Position numbers and translations under genes: made by a program. This document shows positions 1 through 6,253 of a DNA stretch of 6,629 nucleotides, piece by piece. How positions within the stretch are numbered: position 1 is the stretch's first letter; each line of letters starts with the position of its first letter. This DNA is from Syntrophomonadaceae bacterium (GTDB lineage Bacteria; Bacillota; Syntrophomonadia; Syntrophomonadales; Syntrophomonadaceae): NCBI GenBank assembly GCA_012522705.1, contig JAAYJY010000227.1:1-6629 (forward strand), read 5' to 3'. The notes beneath the pieces are model-generated. The model did no database searches, was not told where the DNA came from, and was given only the letters and a program-made list of their open reading frames with translations.

Positions 1-1467
1 ACCTATAGCCAGTAAAGTGGCCCAACCGGACCTGATGCCCCCCGCGACCAGAAAACCATATCCGGCCTTGACGCAGATGCCCATCAGCAGAGTTATGAAG
101 CCCAGCTTGAGCATCCTTCCCACTTCATAATTAACCCCAGTATTAGTTTTCAAAGAATGTATGTTCATAAGGGACCCAATCGTGAAGGCTGCTAAAGTCC
201 CCAGGGCCGCGCCCTTGATATTGAGCATGGGTATGGCGGTGAGAGTATAGTTGAAACCAGTCTTCAAGACACCAGTCAAAATCAGATGACGCCTGGCTAT
301 CTCCGGGCGCCCTATTCCCTGTAGCCCAGCACTGCTGAGCTGAAAGGCCGCCAAGGCAATAGTCGAGAAAGCGAGCACCTCAAGTGGTATGCCGGCTTCT
401 GGGGTGGCATAAAGCAGGTCACATATCTGCCAGGCTAGAACATACAAGCCAGCGGCACAGGGAAACGAAATCAGCATTCCTGCCCGTAATCCATAGTTAA
501 TGCGATTATTGAGCAGAAGGCGGTCATTTTGAGCCAGAGCCTCGCTTATCGCCGGCACCATGCTGGTAGCAATACTGATAGTGAATATCGTCGGCAAGCT
601 AATTAGCACCGCAGCCATCCCTGACAACTGACCGTACAGCTCTGTAGCTTGAGAGGTAGTATACTGAATGGCCATTAAGCGTCCCGGTACAATTATGGCG
701 TCAAGAACCGCAACCAGAGGAAGGACCACCGCCCCAAAGGACACCGGTATCGCCAGCCGGACCAGTTCCTTTGCCATCGGCCAGGATCCTTCCCCACTGT
801 ACAAAAGCTGCCCCGGCCTGTGTTCCTCCGCCTGGTTGAATTTGCAGTAAAAAACAGTCAGCACCGCCAGCGATACTATTCCGCCCACTACTGCACCAAA
901 TGTAGCACCGGCGGCAGCGTATTCAAGACCTTTTGGAAACAGTATAAAAGCGAGGATAATAACTGCCGTCACCCGGAAGAGCTGCTCGAGAACCTGGGAA
1001 ACCGCAGTGGGGATCATCCACTGGTATCCCTGGAAATAACCACGAAAAACCGACATCAAAGCGGAAAAAAAGATTGCGGGGGCTACTGCCAGAATGGGAT
1101 AATATGCTCTCGGTTCATGTAAAACCGTAACAGCCAGGAAACGGGCGCTTTTCATAACTAGCAGGGTCAAGAGCGTTCCAAATATGAGCATCATAACTAA
1201 AGAAAATCGGAATATTTTCTTGCTGTCGCCCCTATAACCCTGGGTCTCCTTGCGGGAGACAATAACACTTATAGCCACGGGTATGCCAGCGGTAGCCAAA
1301 GCCAGAATGGCGGTATATATGGGGTAGGCCATCTGGTAGAGGCCCATCCCTTCGCCCCCCAACAAACGGGCCAGGGGAATGCGATAGAGGGCTCCAAGAA
1401 TTTTGCTCAGCGCTCCGGCTACGCTTAATACCAGAGCGCCGCGCAGGAAGTTCCCCGTTCTATCCAT
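1..1467 (-). CDS. SpoVB/YabM-like polysaccharide or lipid-linked precursor flippase (3' end outside window)
   Basis: Reading the minus strand from the ATG at 1467 gives 489 uninterrupted codons to the window edge; I translated all of them and found no stop. The protein is very hydrophobic with repeated membrane spans, as expected for the MOP-superfamily flippases (SpoVB, MurJ, Wzx), usually about 14 helices and 500-540 residues, so only the last few dozen residues should be missing. SpoVB-family hallmarks are visible: YRIPLARLLGGEGMGLYQMA at residues 28-47, TAGIPVAIS at 59-67, PTAVSQVLEQLFRV at 153-166 and LYGQLSGMA at 277-285. The start is fixed by GGGGAGG at 1474-1480, six bases upstream. 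Known family role: moving lipid-linked sugar or peptidoglycan precursors across the cytoplasmic membrane. B. subtilis has the SpoVB paralogue YabM directly after spoVT, the same arrangement as here, so this is more likely the YabM counterpart than SpoVB itself. The substrate cannot be read from the sequence. Family assignment is firm; the exact orthologue is not. Confidence 0.93.
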   Translation of the reverse strand, partial: MDRTGNFLRGALVLSVAGALSKILGALYRIPLARLLGGEGMGLYQMAYPIYTAILALATAGIPVAISVIVSRKETQGYRGDSKKIFRFSLVMMLIFGTLLTLLVMKSARFLAVTVLHEPRAYYPILAVAPAIFFSALMSVFRGYFQGYQWMIPTAVSQVLEQLFRVTAVIILAFILFPKGLEYAAAGATFGAVVGGIVSLAVLTVFYCKFNQAEEHRPGQLLYSGEGSWPMAKELVRLAIPVSFGAVVLPLVAVLDAIIVPGRLMAIQYTTSQATELYGQLSGMAAVLISLPTIFTISIATSMVPAISEALAQNDRLLLNNRINYGLRAGMLISFPCAAGLYVLAWQICDLLYATPEAGIPLEVLAFSTIALAAFQLSSAGLQGIGRPEIARRHLILTGVLKTGFNYTLTAIPMLNIKGAALGTLAAFTIGSLMNIHSLKTNTGVNYEVGRMLKLGFITLLMGICVKAGYGFLVAGGIRSGWATLLAIG

Positions 1468-1482
1468 AAAATACCTCCCCAT

Positions 1483-1495
1483 TTAACGAGGTTAA
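1483..1495. repeat. 13-bp palindrome at the flippase transcription start
   Basis: TTAAC-GAG-GTTAA is a perfect inverted repeat with five-base arms and a three-base centre. It overlaps the last base of the -10 element and the predicted start site, a position where a bound repressor would block initiation. Short enough to arise by chance; no regulator can be named. Confidence 0.4.
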
Positions 1496-1521
1496 TTATA
1501 CCACAATGTCCTCCGTTCCAA
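1495..1521 (-). promoter_or_regulatory. Vegetative (sigma-A type) promoter for the flippase gene
   Basis: On the minus strand a perfect TATAAT (1495-1500) is preceded by TGG (1501-1503), making an extended -10 (TGn-TATAAT). A weak -35, TTGGAA, lies at 1516-1521 with a short 15-base spacer, which an extended -10 can tolerate. Transcription would start near 1488, about 20 bases before the ATG at 1467. This suggests the flippase is expressed by the housekeeping polymerase independently of spoVT, which ends in its own terminator upstream. Confidence 0.6.
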
Positions 1522-1536
1522 GGGCCAATTTGCCCG

Positions 1537-1563
1537 TCAGACAGCGCCAACTACCTGTCTTGA
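1537..1563. repeat. Inverted repeat upstream of the flippase promoter
   Basis: AGACAG (1539-1544) and CTGTCT (1555-1560) are perfect complementary arms around a ten-base centre. The arms extend to TCAGACAG and CTGTCTTGA if one bulged base is allowed. The repeat lies 16-42 bases upstream of the -35 and downstream of the spoVT terminator, so it belongs to the flippase control region, not to the termination signal. Binding protein unknown. Confidence 0.35.
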
Positions 1564-1586
1564 GCCGCCGGGCGTTCCGAAAGAGC

Positions 1587-1620
1587 AAAAAAAGACGATC
1601 TTATAAGCTATAAGACCGCC
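1587..1620 (-). terminator. Intrinsic terminator of spoVT
   Basis: On the minus strand, beginning 16 bases after the spoVT stop codon, GGCGGTCTTATA pairs with TATAAGATCGTC across a GCT loop. This gives a 12-base-pair stem with two G-U wobbles, followed immediately by seven T residues (1587-1593). On the plus strand the same wobble positions become A-C mismatches and no T-run follows, so the orientation is clear. It makes spoVT a single-gene transcript and uncouples it from the flippase. Confidence 0.9.
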
Positions 1621-1636
1621 TTAGCCATACAATCCT

Positions 1637-2200
1637 TTATTGTTCCATCTGTTTGGCCAGGAAACCTGCGGCTGTTTCAGCCAGCTTTACCTCCATTTCT
1701 CCCATTTTGGCACTTGCTTCTTTGGTCACGATGATTACCGCTCCGATCGGATCACCCTGGGTTACGATCGGTGCCACCACCTGTGACTTGATGGTATACT
1801 CCCGGTCGTCACTCTGGATGATATGCATGTTCTCATCATCACTTTTCTCCAAATCATTGATTATAATGGTATTGCGCTCATCCAAAGCACGCTCTAACAA
1901 CTTGCCGACCGGTTTGCTCAGAAACTCTTTTTTGTTGCCGCCTGCAATCGCTATTATGACATCGCGGTCGGAAATCATCGAGATATGGCCGGTTGTCTCA
2001 TGCAATGATTCTGCATATTCCTTGGCAAAATCACCTAGCTCAGCGATAGGAGAATATTTCTTAAGAATGACTTCACCTTCACGGTCAACAAAAATCTCCA
2101 GGGGATCCCCTTCGCGTATGCGCAGCGTCCTTCTGATTTCCTTGGGTATTACAACCCGCCCTAAGTCGTCGATGCGGCGAACAATCCCTGTTGCTTTCAT
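1637..2200 (-). CDS. spoVT: Stage V sporulation protein T, forespore transcriptional regulator
   Basis: This 187-residue protein begins with the canonical SpoVT/AbrB swapped-hairpin DNA-binding domain (residues 1-52), including GIVRRIDDLGRVVIPKEIRR at 5-24 and the conserved LRIREGDPLEIFVDREGEV stretch. A GAF-like C-terminal domain follows (about 55-187), ending in AETAAGFLAKQMEQ, almost identical to the B. subtilis protein as I recall it. Known role: SpoVT is made in the forespore under sigma-G and raises or lowers expression of many sigma-G genes, affecting cortex, resistance and germination; the GAF domain may bind a ligand. The protein is about nine residues longer than the 178-residue B. 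subtilis protein; the extra length lies in an acidic stretch around residues 115-135 and near 161-166. AAAAGGAGGG at 2211-2220 is a strong ribosome site ten bases before the ATG. A sigma-G-like promoter lies upstream and an intrinsic terminator downstream. Identification is secure. Confidence 0.98.
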   Translation of the reverse strand: MKATGIVRRIDDLGRVVIPKEIRRTLRIREGDPLEIFVDREGEVILKKYSPIAELGDFAKEYAESLHETTGHISMISDRDVIIAIAGGNKKEFLSKPVGKLLERALDERNTIIINDLEKSDDENMHIIQSDDREYTIKSQVVAPIVTQGDPIGAVIIVTKEASAKMGEMEVKLAETAAGFLAKQMEQ

Positions 2201-2210
2201 ACTCAGCTGT

Positions 2211-2220
2211 CCCTCCTTTT
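2211..2220 (-). promoter_or_regulatory. spoVT ribosome binding site
   Basis: AAAAGGAGGG on the minus strand, ten bases before the ATG at 2200, supports the start chosen. Its 5' three bases overlap an AT-only palindrome at 2218-2233. Confidence 0.85.
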
Positions 2221-2233
2221 AAATCTATTTAAA
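2218..2233. repeat. AT-rich palindrome in the spoVT leader
   Basis: TTTAAAT-CT-ATTTAAA is a perfect inverted repeat with seven-base arms. It lies between the predicted spoVT transcription start (about 2252) and the ribosome site, touching the latter. An RNA hairpin of only A-U pairs would be weak, so a DNA-level operator, perhaps for SpoVT itself, is one reading; chance in an AT-rich leader is another. Confidence 0.35.
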
Positions 2234-2258
2234 GAATTGTTGTTTTATTTCTCAGTGA

Positions 2259-2288
2259 TAGTATATAACTCAAAATATCCTTTTATTC
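2259..2288 (-). promoter_or_regulatory. Sigma-G-type promoter of spoVT
   Basis: On the minus strand GAATA (2284-2288) is separated by exactly 18 bases from TATACTA (2259-2265). The sigma-G consensus in B. subtilis is about GHATR-N18-CATnhTA; here the -35 fits fully and the -10 differs only in its first base. Transcription would begin near 2252, about 50 bases before the ATG. spoVT is a known sigma-G gene in B. subtilis, which supports the assignment. Sigma-F promoters resemble these, so overlap in recognition is possible. Confidence 0.6.
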
Positions 2289-2326
2289 ACTTTTTGGCAC
2301 GGTCCTGTTAAATAAATAAAAATCCA

Positions 2327-2333
2327 CATAATA
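2327..2333 (+). promoter_or_regulatory. Sigma-G-type -10 element (CATAATA) for the germination operon
   Basis: CATAATA matches the forespore sigma-G -10 consensus at every position and is placed so that transcription would start near 2340, leaving a leader of about 47 bases before the first gene. No convincing -35 is present: the 18-base spacing gives CCTGT, and the closest candidate, GTTAA at 2307-2311, is 15 bases away and matches poorly. The call rests on the -10, on position and on the fact that ger receptor operons are sigma-G genes in studied sporeformers. Confidence 0.4.
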
Positions 2334-2343
2334 ATTGACAGCT

Positions 2344-2359
2344 ATGGTGAAAATACCAT
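2344..2359. repeat. Short inverted repeat in the germination operon leader
   Basis: ATGGT (2344-2348) and ACCAT (2355-2359) are complementary across GAAAAT. The repeat sits just after the predicted transcription start and 12 bases before the ribosome site. It is small and could be chance; there is no T-run, so it is not a terminator. Confidence 0.25.
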
Positions 2360-2370
2360 CGTATGAAATT

Positions 2371-2376
2371 TGGAGG
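2371..2376 (+). promoter_or_regulatory. Ribosome binding site that sets the start of the GerAB-family gene
   Basis: TGGAGG lies ten bases before the ATG at 2387. The in-frame ATG at 2363 lies upstream of this site and has no comparable signal, so the shorter protein beginning MNQISNVQVF is preferred. Confidence 0.8.
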
Positions 2377-2386
2377 CGGCCGCTGC

Positions 2387-3493
2387 ATGAATCAGATCAG
2401 TAATGTGCAAGTATTCTGCTTGCTTCAGGCATCTACAGCACCGTTGGCTTTTCTTTTTGTCCCAATGGTTGCGATATATAGCGCTCGCAACGGTGCATGG
2501 CTGGCTTTTTTAATATCCGTCCTGCCTACAGCGTTGCTGGCATATTTGTACTTACATATCATGAGAAAGTCCTCTCGTCCCTTCCCTGCCTCCCTCGAAG
2601 AGCATCTAGGCAAGATATTGGGGAAATTGATAGGTTTTTTATATATTCTGGTATTTTTGTTTACAACAGTTCTTGCCATCTCATATTTCACCACTCTTAT
2701 CAGCAGCAGTATTGTTCCCGATACCCCTTTAAGTATTTATATAAGTCTGATGTTGCTGGTAACATACTCAGCTTTGAAGTCAGGTATGGAAAACATGGCC
2801 AGGGTAATCGAGATAGTGTTTATCCTTGCTTTCCTGCCCATGTTAGTCTTATTGGTCACGAGCTTGCTGCAATCCCCTGATATTGGCGCGCTCTTTCCAA
2901 TTATTCAGACCTCGTATTGGGACCTAATGAATGCCATGCTATATAGTTTTTGTATTTCCGGTGAGCTCATGGCTATTCTGACTTTCGCCCATTTTTCCAA
3001 TGATAGGTCTAAAATCGCTACTCCCCTTAAATGGGTAGTGGCTTTGTACGCTATAATGATTACCCTGGTCACGACGGGTGTTCTCATGAATTTTGGGCCG
3101 GATTATGCCAATCATATTTCATTCCCCATCCTAAAGCTGATTCGTTCTATCAAGGTAGGGGACTTTATCCAGAACATCGACATCATCTTTATCAGCATAT
3201 TTATAATGGTGATATTTTCGTCGGTTTGTGTTAAATGGTTCCTGACCTGTTTCTCTATCCAGCAGGTCTTTGGACTGCGCGATTATCGTTTTCTGGCTGC
3301 GCCTACAGCAGTGTTGATTGGTGTCGCCTCTCTGATGACCGGTAAAAACATTATCGTTATCCAGACCATAGTCCATACAATGCTGCCGTTTATCTACAGC
3401 ATATTCTTTATAATAATTCCCTGTCTGTTGTGGTTGGTGGTGATTTTCAAACCGGTTTCCAAGAAAAATCCCATAGAGGCTCCCCCTGCCTAA
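2387..3493 (+). CDS. gerAB: Spore germinant receptor B subunit (GerAB/GerKB family)
   Basis: The gene encodes 368 residues, the usual length for the B subunits of GerA-type germinant receptors, with about ten predicted membrane helices (roughly residues 8-30, 37-58, 82-108, 114-132, 140-161, 180-203, 213-235, 263-290, 305-325 and 335-360). The family belongs to the APC transporter superfamily. The typical B-subunit segment SFPILKLIRSIKVGDFIQNI (245-264) is followed by D265, the region usually written FP...R.I..GDF..R.D. Known role: the B subunit sits in the spore inner membrane, is implicated in germinant binding, and acts with the A and C subunits. Here it is first in the operon; the classical gerA order puts the A gene first. 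It ends 32 bases before the next gene. The ligand cannot be predicted. The symbol denotes the family, since orthology to a particular receptor (GerA, GerB, GerK) is not shown. Confidence 0.92.
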   Translation: MNQISNVQVFCLLQASTAPLAFLFVPMVAIYSARNGAWLAFLISVLPTALLAYLYLHIMRKSSRPFPASLEEHLGKILGKLIGFLYILVFLFTTVLAISYFTTLISSSIVPDTPLSIYISLMLLVTYSALKSGMENMARVIEIVFILAFLPMLVLLVTSLLQSPDIGALFPIIQTSYWDLMNAMLYSFCISGELMAILTFAHFSNDRSKIATPLKWVVALYAIMITLVTTGVLMNFGPDYANHISFPILKLIRSIKVGDFIQNIDIIFISIFIMVIFSSVCVKWFLTCFSIQQVFGLRDYRFLAAPTAVLIGVASLMTGKNIIVIQTIVHTMLPFIYSIFFIIIPCLLWLVVIFKPVSKKNPIEAPPA

Positions 3494-3525
3494 ATCATGA
3501 TATCCAGCAAAGTGGTGATGAAATC

Positions 3526-5088
3526 ATGGGTTACAAGAGAAACAAACTAAAACCGGGGTCGACTCCTGAAGTGCGGGAGATTATAGCCAAACCCTTATCC
3601 GATAAACTGGAGCAGAATTCTGCTGATCTGCATCTCTTGCTAGCGAATTGTTCGGATGCGGTATTCAAAGAGTTTACCTTTGGCCCTGACAGCGAATATA
3701 GCGGTCTGGTGTTATTTTTCGATGGACTGGTGGACAAAAACGAAATAGAATTTCACATATTAAAACCGCTGATCTCCGAATTAACAACACATTGCGCCCA
3801 ATTCGACCTAGACCATCAGAATGCCCTGCAGCAGATCCAGCATAATGTGGTATCGATGGCGGAAATTAAATCGATAGAAACACTGGAACAGGTCTGCCAT
3901 CATATTGCATCCGGTGATACCGTTTTGCTGATTGATGGAGCCAAGCAGGGATTGGCGGCCGGCACCCGCGCCTGGGAAGGTCGTTCGGTAGAAAAACCGG
4001 AAAACGAAGTAGTTGTTCGGGGCCCAAAGGAGGCTTTTACTGAAACCCTACGCTTCAATACCGCTTTGCTGAGGCGCCGTATCAAGAGTACCAATTTCAA
4101 AATTGAGAGTATGGTGCTGGGCCGGATAACCAAAACTGATGTGGTCATATGTTATATAGATGGAATCGCCGCACCGGAACTGGTAGCCAATGTCAAGAAA
4201 AAGCTAGTCGCCATAGATATCGACGGGGTATTAGATACTGGATATCTGGAGGAATTCCTGGAAGACAATCACTATACAATCTTTCCCCAGGTCGAATATA
4301 CTGAGAAGCCTGACCGAGCCTGCGGTCATTTGCTGGAAGGCCAGGTTTGTATCATGGCCGATGGTTCACCCATAGCACTGATTCTGCCTACCACCTTCCC
4401 CCGGTTTTGGGTGTCTTCCGAGGACTACTACGAACGCGCCATACCCTCTTCATTGATCAGAATTCTGCGTTTTTCTTCTATGTTGATAGCATTGCTCTTG
4501 CCCTCCCTGTTTGTGGCCACCATCACCTATCACCAAGAAATGATACCTCCTGACTTGTACCTGACTATCGCCGCCACCCGTGAAGGGGTACCCTTCCCGG
4601 CGTTTGTGGAGGCCTTGCTCCTGGAGATAACCTTCGAATTGTTAAGGGAAGCCGGGGTTCGTCTGCCGCATGCCATAGGTCCAGCCATCAGCATTGTGGG
4701 GGCATTGATAATTGGTGACGCTGCTGTGAAAGCTGGTCTGGTTTCGACACCCATGGTGGTTGTGGTAGCTTTCACCGGCATCGCTTCGTTCATAGTCCCA
4801 TCCTATAACGCGGGCATAGCCGTTCGCATAGCCCGTTTTGGTTTCCTGTTTGCAGGCGGCCTTATGGGCTTATTTGGGATTATGATCCTGTTGCTGCTCC
4901 TGCTTATTCATATGACATCCCTACGCTCCTTCGGTTTGCCTTATCTGTCTCCATTGGCTCCCTTCAATAAACGGGCGCTGACGGACATAATAGTACGTCG
5001 TCCTTGGTATATGACCTTCTTACGACCGACGATGAAAGGAATGGAAAATGAAATCCATCAAAAAAGCACCGATGTGCCGCAAGAATAG
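3526..5088 (+). CDS. gerAA: Spore germinant receptor A subunit (GerAA/GerKA family)
   Basis: The gene encodes 520 residues from the ATG at 3526. A GTG at 3430 in the same frame would add 32 residues but would overlap the preceding gene by 64 bases with non-family sequence, so it is rejected; the ribosome site for 3526 (GGTGAT at 3514-3519) is weak. Residues 1 to about 310 form the soluble N-terminal half, with family motifs RGPKEAFTETLRFN starting at 165, EKPDR at 260-264, ADGSP at 278-282 and EDYYER at 299-304. The membrane half begins near 316 and has the hallmark stretch from HQEMIPPDLYLTIAATREGVP through LREAGVRLP to AISIVGALIIGDAAVKAGLV, with further helices near the C-terminus. Known role: the A subunit forms the oligomeric, probably channel-forming core of the germinant receptor in the spore inner membrane. 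The 3' end overlaps the next gene by 41 bases. Family assignment is secure; germinant specificity is unknown. Confidence 0.96.
   Translation: MGYKRNKLKPGSTPEVREIIAKPLSDKLEQNSADLHLLLANCSDAVFKEFTFGPDSEYSGLVLFFDGLVDKNEIEFHILKPLISELTTHCAQFDLDHQNALQQIQHNVVSMAEIKSIETLEQVCHHIASGDTVLLIDGAKQGLAAGTRAWEGRSVEKPENEVVVRGPKEAFTETLRFNTALLRRRIKSTNFKIESMVLGRITKTDVVICYIDGIAAPELVANVKKKLVAIDIDGVLDTGYLEEFLEDNHYTIFPQVEYTEKPDRACGHLLEGQVCIMADGSPIALILPTTFPRFWVSSEDYYERAIPSSLIRILRFSSMLIALLLPSLFVATITYHQEMIPPDLYLTIAATREGVPFPAFVEALLLEITFELLREAGVRLPHAIGPAISIVGALIIGDAAVKAGLVSTPMVVVVAFTGIASFIVPSYNAGIAVRIARFGFLFAGGLMGLFGIMILLLLLLIHMTSLRSFGLPYLSPLAPFNKRALTDIIVRRPWYMTFLRPTMKGMENEIHQKSTDVPQE
5035..5040 (+). promoter_or_regulatory. 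Ribosome binding site of the GerAC-family gene, inside the A-subunit gene
   Basis: AAAGGA lies seven bases before the ATG at 5048 and within the coding region of the A-subunit gene. It supports the upstream start over the in-frame ATG at 5072, which lacks such a site. Confidence 0.6.
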
Positions 5089-6241
5089 ATGGAGACGATT
5101 AACCGTTCTTGCCTTACTGCCGGTTTTGTTGTTTAACAGTGGATGCTGGAACCAGGTCGAAGTGGTAAACACGGTTGAGGCGGTGGGTATGTTCTTTGAC
5201 ATCGAAAACGGACAGCCTCTTCTGGGCCTGCAGCTGGCCGAACCAGCTAGCAGTCAATCGGGCACTCAACCCAAAAAGCCGATCAATGTTTATTCGGCGG
5301 GCGCCACATTTAGCGAAGCGGCACGGAGAGTAATGCTTGACGTGCCCAGGTTGCCAATGTGGTCACATGTAGGGGTCATGTTGATGGGGATCGAACTGAC
5401 CCAAACCGATCTGGCCATGATCGCTGATTTTCTGGCCCGCAATCGCAATGTGCGTAAAACTTCCTTTTTATTTGTAGCTGAGGGTAACAGTAAAGATTTT
5501 CTGGAGGCTGAACTTCCCATCGAGACCTATCCAATCCTGGGTTTACGAAAACTGATTCGCATCCAGGAACAGCAAACCGGTATATATAAACCCGTGACCG
5601 TGGATGATTTTTTACAGGCATTGGCTGAACCCGGTGTGGAACCAACTGCACCCCAAGTTGTCGTTAACGAGGTTGATGGGAAAAAGGTTTTGGGGCTGCA
5701 TGGAACAGCGGTTTTCCGCGAACGTCGACAGGTGGGGATGCTAGATGAGCAGGAAAGCATGGGATTCCGATTAATGAACCCAGGTATGGTCACCGGTGGA
5801 CTTTTCACCTTTCCCCCGCCCGGCGAAGAAGCGCAAAACAAGTACATAAGCATCGAGTTGACCAGGTCCCTGGCTAAGGTTAAGCCTCAAATTGAGGGAA
5901 ACCACCTCAAGAAGATAAATATCAACATCGATGCGGAAGGAAACTTCTATGAGCAAAATTTTGCGGGGAACATGATATCTCTGGAGAATATCGGCAAGAT
6001 AGAGGCGGCGACTGATGAAGAGATGCAGAAAAGGGTTATGGCCGCGGTTGGCAAGGCTCAGAGTTTGCAAAGCGATATCTTTGGTTGGGGGAGAATGATA
6101 CGGCAACAAGACCCTTCATTATGGGCAAATCTCGCGGGTGATTGGCCCTTGGTCTTTAGTGGTTTGGAAGTAGAGGTTACGGTCAACTTCGCCATAAGAA
6201 GGACCTATTTATTGGACCAATCCTTTGAATACCTGGAATAG
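5048..6241 (+). CDS. gerAC: Spore germinant receptor C subunit, lipoprotein (Ger(x)C family)
   Basis: This 397-residue protein has a lipoprotein signal: a basic N-region (KNRWRR), a hydrophobic core (LTVLALLPVLLF) and FNSGC with the modified Cys at 33. The tripeptide GCW after the core, followed by a variant of the usual GCWDRREIND opening (here GCWNQVEVVN), is typical of GerAC proteins. Asn at lipobox position -3 is unusual, since Leu or Val is normal there. Further family marks are FSEAARRVM, MWSHVGVMLMG, GLHGTAVF at 216-223 and DIFGWG at 343-348 in the C-terminal domain, with a final VEVTVNFAIRRT strand. Known role: a diacylglycerated lipoprotein on the outer face of the spore inner membrane, required for function of its receptor. 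It starts 41 bases before the end of the A-subunit gene, which suggests coupled translation and fixed stoichiometry. Length is slightly above the 373 residues of B. subtilis GerAC. Confidence 0.96.
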   Translation: MKSIKKAPMCRKNRWRRLTVLALLPVLLFNSGCWNQVEVVNTVEAVGMFFDIENGQPLLGLQLAEPASSQSGTQPKKPINVYSAGATFSEAARRVMLDVPRLPMWSHVGVMLMGIELTQTDLAMIADFLARNRNVRKTSFLFVAEGNSKDFLEAELPIETYPILGLRKLIRIQEQQTGIYKPVTVDDFLQALAEPGVEPTAPQVVVNEVDGKKVLGLHGTAVFRERRQVGMLDEQESMGFRLMNPGMVTGGLFTFPPPGEEAQNKYISIELTRSLAKVKPQIEGNHLKKININIDAEGNFYEQNFAGNMISLENIGKIEAATDEEMQKRVMAAVGKAQSLQSDIFGWGRMIRQQDPSLWANLAGDWPLVFSGLEVEVTVNFAIRRTYLLDQSFEYLE

Positions 6242-6242
6242 T

Positions 6243-6248
6243 GAGGTG
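6243..6248 (+). promoter_or_regulatory. Ribosome binding site of the small fourth gene
   Basis: GAGGTG lies five bases before the ATG at 6254 and begins immediately after the C-subunit stop codon. The GTG at 6248 in the same frame overlaps this site and is therefore a less likely start. Confidence 0.6.
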
Positions 6249-6253
6249 TGCAA

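Noticed and set aside
668..1122. Plus-strand frames of 60 and 100 codons opposite the flippase gene
   Set aside because: The minus strand is continuously open with clear SpoVB-family motifs; these frames have no ribosome sites or recognisable features.
1653..2222. 189-codon open frame on the plus strand opposite spoVT
   Set aside because: It is fully antisense to a gene with unmistakable SpoVT sequence, its translation is low-complexity Ser/Ile-rich, and it has no ribosome site; it is a shadow of spoVT codon use.
2335..2364. Sigma-A promoter suggested by a perfect TTGACA at 2335-2340
   Set aside because: No acceptable -10 lies 16-19 bases downstream (best is TCGTAT), and the start would fall on the ribosome site.
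2363..2386. Upstream ATG for the B-subunit gene
   Set aside because: The TGGAGG ribosome site lies between this ATG and the one at 2387, and the added residues (MKFGGGRC) look like translated leader sequence.
3430..3525. GTG start extending the A-subunit gene into the preceding gene
   Set aside because: It would overlap the B-subunit gene by 64 bases and add residues unlike the family; the ATG at 3526 fits the intergenic gap and family start.
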